The notes below the pieces were generated by a model. That model was not told the DNA's origin. It saw only the letters and a list, made by a program, of their open reading frames with translations, and ran no database searches. This document shows, one piece after another, positions 60,213 to 64,000 of a DNA stretch of 64,000 nt (its first letter is position 1; each line of letters opens with the position of its first letter). A program made the translations under genes and the position numbers. Source of the stretch: Ananas comosus (taxonomy: Eukaryota > Streptophyta > Magnoliopsida > Poales > Bromeliaceae); contig NC_033622.1 in NCBI RefSeq assembly GCF_001540865.1, positions 14,514,797-14,578,796 of the forward strand. The letters run 5' to 3'.

Positions 60213-60753
60213 TACGAGCAGATACCGCTGTGTCGTCTGTGCTGATGAACGTTTATGAAAATCAGAGGTTCAACAAAGCCTTCTTCCATCACCTTCGATA
60301 GATTACATACGATCGAAGATGGGTTTTTCGTGAAGGATTGACGGTCGATCATTCTTTAATGGGTTGATAGTACGAAAGAGATTCTCAATCTCGTAGAAGT
60401 TAGCATACCTAAATTTAAATTTTTTGTTTAAAAAATTTTGGTCTAATATACAGTTATGAATACATTTATGAGAATCGCTTACATTTAGATCGATTTTTTA
60501 AGTAATGTGGTACCGAAGCTGATAGTAAGATTTGATTTCAATCTCTCTATGCGTGACAATTGCGAAGGCCTGCCATGCCACTGCTAATTCTTTAATCATT
60601 TATGAGCTGCGAAAATATAACATTGTCATATTTGGTGTTATGTGGAATATTCATTATATTTACATCTTGAGAATTGCCAATCATTTGATGCGAGACATCA
60701 AATTTCTCCAAAATTCAATATTTGTAGCATGGATACGCTTCTCTCTTCTTCTT
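60213..60753. other. Intergenic, no feature seen
   Basis: AT-rich DNA between the candidate transposon and the next SINE. Frames lack family character. Confidence 0.4.
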
Positions 60754-60906
60754 CTTTTTTTTGAGAGAGATAGGTAGCACGCTACCCGTTTCGTTTATTT
60801 CATTTAAAAATAAATTTAGCTGAAAGTATGAATCAAGTAGGATTCGAATTTGGGACCTCGGTACCAACAACCAAGTCCTTTACTATTTGCTCTAGGGACG
60901 GTCGGT
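60754..60906 (-). mobile_element. tRNA-derived SINE, copy H
   Basis: Poly-T tail at 60754-60762, then GAGAGATAGGTAGCACGCTA and the body, ending at the head motif CTAGGGACGGTCGGTA. The B-box-like segment is slightly changed (GGATTCGAATTT on the plus strand). CTTCTCTC lies on both sides (60738 and 60908), a short probable target duplication. Confidence 0.85.
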
Positions 60907-61869
60907 ACTTCTCTCTCCTTAGTGGTTGATACTATATATATATTAAGTAATTACGCCTTTCTACATGCCAATCCTCGGCAACCCTACCTACGGAAAAGAG
61001 AAATAAAAAAACAAGAAGATAAAAAGCAAATCTACCCTGTGATGAACCCTACAACCAAGAGAATGATGATTGATTGAGGGCCTAAACGATTTGACTACTA
61101 GATTATACTGATCCACCCATATATAACTCAAACAATTGTTTCCGTGCACGACCCATACGTCTACCGCACCGATCTTAACTTCATCAGTAGTGCTTCTCAT
61201 TCTGCGCGTCAAATTTGTCCATCAAAATCTTAAACGAGAGAAAACGTGACAAAGTACTAGATCGTTATGATTGAAGAGTACAATAAACGAAGAACTGATG
61301 AAGATCCGCTTTTGAGTAGCTCATAATTTTCTCCGTTCGCTGGGCCAGAACAAGCATCATCCTTTCGACTACTATAGTGGCGAGTGGAGAGTTAGAGCAC
61401 ATCACTTAGGGCTCTCAACTGGGGCCCTCTTTGGGTGCGCGAGGCATCTCAATTTTGTTAATCCCCTCAAAACTTTGTTTTTAGCACTTTGAACCTTCCC
61501 ACTCGTGCGAGGGTTTTAAAAGCACTTAAAAGAAGCGCCTAAAGAAGGTGTTTTTGGCTGCTAATCATTATCGTGCGAGATAACCTTATTTCTTCTGTCT
61601 TATATAATAAGGTTAAAAAAATATGATGGATAGAGAATAAAGATGATATGGCCCCTTGTCCATTAACGCAGTACATCTCCTCAATTCTCTCTTCAAGGAG
61701 CCACCTAATGCAGGCATGATTGGTCATTACACCATAATTGATGAATGAATCAATCACTTCACCTTGACCAATTTCGTATTTTCGTGCAGTGGAAATATGT
61801 TTTTTTGTGCTCATAAGCACTTGGATTGATGATTAACTATGTAAAGAATAAACCAATTTGGTCAATTTA
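60907..61869. other. Intergenic, no gene seen
   Basis: Mixed AT-rich DNA. The minus-strand frame at 61539-61820 (93 codons) has no recognised family and no splice context. Nothing further supported. Confidence 0.4.
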
Positions 61870-62441
61870 GGGCCCGTTTGTTTTGGTGTAAGTGGAGTGA
61901 TGGAACTTAAGTTTCATCACTTCCATTATTTGTTTTGATGTAAGTGAAAATTATAATGTAACTCAAGTTACGTTATAGTTCCACTTCACCTACTCTCGAC
62001 TTTCTCCTCTAAAGTGCCGAACTCGACTTTCACTATACTCAACCTCGTCTAAAAAATTTATTAAACAGTAAAATCTAAAGTCTAGTTCCTTTATAATGGA
62101 TTAGAATTACCTTATTTATAATAAATTAGAATTATCTTTAAATAATAATAAAAAAATTAATTATATAATAGATTAAATTTTATAGTGATAAATTTATTAC
62201 TATATTTAGGAGATAATGAGATTCACTTACTTACATCAAAACAAACAACGGAACTCAAAAACTAATTTTACCAGCACCAAGTTACATCAAAACAAACAAC
62301 AGAAGTGATTGAATTTAACTTTTAGGCAGTACGAGTTACGTCAAAACAAACAACAAAAAAATAATCACACTTCAGGAAAACTCAAACACCAATACACTTG
62401 ACTTACGTTGAATCTACAAATACGTCAATCCAAACGCCCCC
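61870..62441. mobile_element. Tourist/hAT-like MITE
   Basis: Left end GGGCCCGTTTGTTTTGGTGT, right end reversed GGGGGCGTTTGGATTGACGT, flanked by TTA on both sides (61867-61869 region and 62442-62444). CATCAAAACAAACAAC is repeated three times toward the right end and its complement occurs on the left, giving a subterminal repeat structure. No coding capacity. Confidence 0.65.
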
Positions 62442-63123
62442 TTAGTCAACTCATCGACCAATGAAATCTTTTATTCTGATACTACATTAAAAATAAGGGA
62501 TAATTGTCTATATATCGCTCAAAACTTCGAAAATATTTCATTTGCCTCTACTTTTTTTTTCTTTCCTATATACCCCTCATATGTTCCTTCGTTATTCCAA
62601 AACACTCCTACAGTTATCATCCGTTAAGTTAATTTTGGATTAAACGTGAGTTAAATATCTACCAGAGTTAAAAAAAATTCAAAATGTCTCTTTTGTCCTT
62701 AATTTAAGGGCAAATAAGAAAACAACTTATGAGTACAAAGGATTACGCATGGGCAATATTAAAATTGTACTTTCCAGTGGTATCGCTGTCGTTTTTTTTG
62801 CCCTTTACTTGATGAACTTTATTATGATTTCGAAAAATTACAAAATTTATTTTTTAAAAGTTTCAAATACTCTATATCGTATTTAGCGGAGTGGATCGTT
62901 GATTCAGAAGCACCATCATCAAAAATAACTTATGAGTTCAAAGGACTTTCTACTCATAACTTTTGGATCAAACACTATTCCACCTACCACCACGTACCAC
63001 CACCTACAACCATCATCTCAACCCTGCATCTCTCCTTCCAATGGCTAAAAACTCAAAAACACCAACCCTTTGATGTTTTTGAGAGTATTTTAGCTCAACT
63101 ATATATATATATATATATATATA
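62442..63123. other. Intergenic, diverged MITE-like segment next to (TA)n
   Basis: 62880-63098 starts near AGTGGATCGTTGATTCAGAA and ends AATGGCTAAAAACTCAAAAA, CACCAACCCTTTGATGTTTT before (TA)n at 63102-63123. It shares the theme (CCA[AC]GGCTAAAAACT followed by a CACCAA end) with the MITEs at 47946 and 59764 but is more distant. No gene. Confidence 0.45.
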
Positions 63124-63380
63124 GTAGGACTACTGTGCTATTAGGAGCACAGCAATCCCTATGCTCCTAACTTTCTAACCACCCATCAAGTTTGATGGAT
63201 GGTTAGAATGAGAGGAAAAAAAGATATTGGAGAGAAATTGGGTGTCTCAATTTCTCTTCTCCTTAAATTTCTCTCCAATATCTTTTCCCCCTATCATTCT
63301 AACCACCCATCAAGTTTGATGGGTGGTTAGAAAGTTAGAAGCGCAAAGGCTGCTGTGCTCCTAATAGCACACTAGCCCTG
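63124..63380. mobile_element. Foldback MITE of nested palindromes between (TA)n tracts
   Basis: About 257 bp. The ends GTAGGACTACTGTGCTATTA and, reversed, GCAGGGCTAGTGTGCTATTA form long inverted arms of over 100 bp that meet near 63255. Each arm also contains its own palindrome, AACCACCCATCAAGTTTGATG with its mirror GATGGGTGGTT. (TA)n lies on both sides (63102-63123 and 63382-63395), as in the rice Micron family that inserts in TA microsatellites. Confidence 0.85.
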
Positions 63381-64000
63381 CTCTATATATATATATTGTA
63401 ATTGAATGGATGGCCTCTGCATGCCAACAATTGTTCCTTCGGTGCACTAAAGAGACAAAGATACACTTATTTATTTATTTTTTGTTCCTCCCTTTTGTTT
63501 TATTATTTCTTGCATGTCACCAAACTAGGCCAAACTCAACAATTTGAAACACCGAGCACGCCATTTCCAATATTTTTTCAACTATATAAATAGGTATCCT
63601 TTTTTTAACACTCCTTCACTTGCAAAATCTCGAGGCCATCATAAAATCTCACAAAACGTAGTGTGAAATTTGTGTTGGATTAAATTAAATCAATCCGAAT
63701 AAACCTAGTGTGTGTGTGTGTATTCTTGCGTTCGTTGGATCATTCTAAGTCACCCATAACAAGCCACAAAGTGAAAGAGCTAGCATATTAATGTTATAGC
63801 AAAGAAACCCATATTTTACACTCCAATTACGAAGCTCGTAGATTTAATAAATCTAAAGGGATTATCAAGATGTGGGCCGAGCCATTAATATGAACCAGAA
63901 AATTGGACTCTACTATGAATGCACACGTTACAGTACCACACCATACCACACGAGGAGCAACTCTATATAAATACACACGTTCATGGACGCGCCCTTTATT
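63381..64000. other. Right edge of the window, possible promoter
   Basis: AT-rich DNA with (GT)n at 63709-63721. TATATAAATA at 63964-63973, in the setting CTCTATATAAATACACACG, is a textbook plant TATA box near the right end. A gene could start just outside the window on the plus strand. No coding sequence is visible inside. Confidence 0.35.

Noticed and set aside
12612..60906. tRNA genes suggested by GTTCGAATCC boxes
   Set aside because: Each occurrence is part of the dispersed SINE with a poly-A tail, and no full cloverleaf with acceptor stem can be formed by eye.
61539..61820. 93-codon minus-strand frame as a gene
   Set aside because: No recognised family, no splice context, and set in repeat-rich DNA.
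1..64000. CRISPR arrays, prokaryotic operons, viral insertions or integrated phage
   Set aside because: None seen. Direct repeats are tandem or transposon-derived, the genes are spliced plant genes, and I recognise no viral replication or coat protein frame.

Overview
This is a stretch of nuclear chromosome from a flowering plant, most likely a monocot. The genes carry GT-AG introns. Several start with very GC-rich first exons (the E2 gene at 2255, the 14-3-3 gene at 30376, the P450 gene at 51784) inside AT-rich intergenic DNA, which is the 5' GC gradient seen in many commelinid monocots. Pineapple is one candidate, but the sequence alone does not prove a species. Four single-N positions (13799, 25182, 34108, 48150) mark assembly joins, and two of them sit beside obviously duplicated sequence.

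Layout, left to right. 934-1340 (-): small subunit of mitochondrial complex I. 2255-5592 (+): plastid pyruvate dehydrogenase E2. 6077-6596: a complete miniature LTR retrotransposon (TRIM). 7711-10737 (-): class I formin. 13007-13494 (-): 85-residue metal-binding HMA protein with a four-codon first exon. 14579-15470 (-): AWPM-19-like membrane protein. 16829-25105 (-): mismatch repair protein MSH6, 21 coding exons. 25961-27799 (+): thylakoid CURT1 protein, head to head with MSH6. 30376-32960 (+): 14-3-3 protein with a leader intron. 35597-39644 (+): SPRTN/WSS1-type DNA-protein crosslink protease with four tandem 26-residue repeats. 40703-47026 (-): RAD23, tail to tail with the protease. 51784-55187 (+): CYP735A cytokinin trans-hydroxylase. 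From 55188 to the end I see no gene, only transposon-derived and simple-sequence DNA.

The genes are ordinary single-copy plant housekeeping or regulatory genes and do not form a cluster. Three of the eleven (MSH6, SPRTN, RAD23) work in genome maintenance, which may be chance. Coding exons were assembled by hand from splice signals and reading-frame continuity. Total lengths come out as whole codons for every gene: 101, 491, 920, 85, 183, 1299, 167, 261, 570, 407 and 531 residues.

The less explained content is mobile DNA. A tRNA-derived SINE family has at least seven copies plus a fragment, several with clear target-site duplications. One SINE copy is split by a DNA transposon whose interior is about 700 bp of nearly pure A/T motif. 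Other elements are a foldback MITE built of nested palindromes, a set of related MITEs lying next to (TA)n or (GA)n tracts, and two Tourist/hAT-like MITEs. I found no new multi-gene system. The best leads are the splice-acceptor-containing repeats of the SPRTN gene, the SINE family with a chimeric member, and the AT-array transposon.
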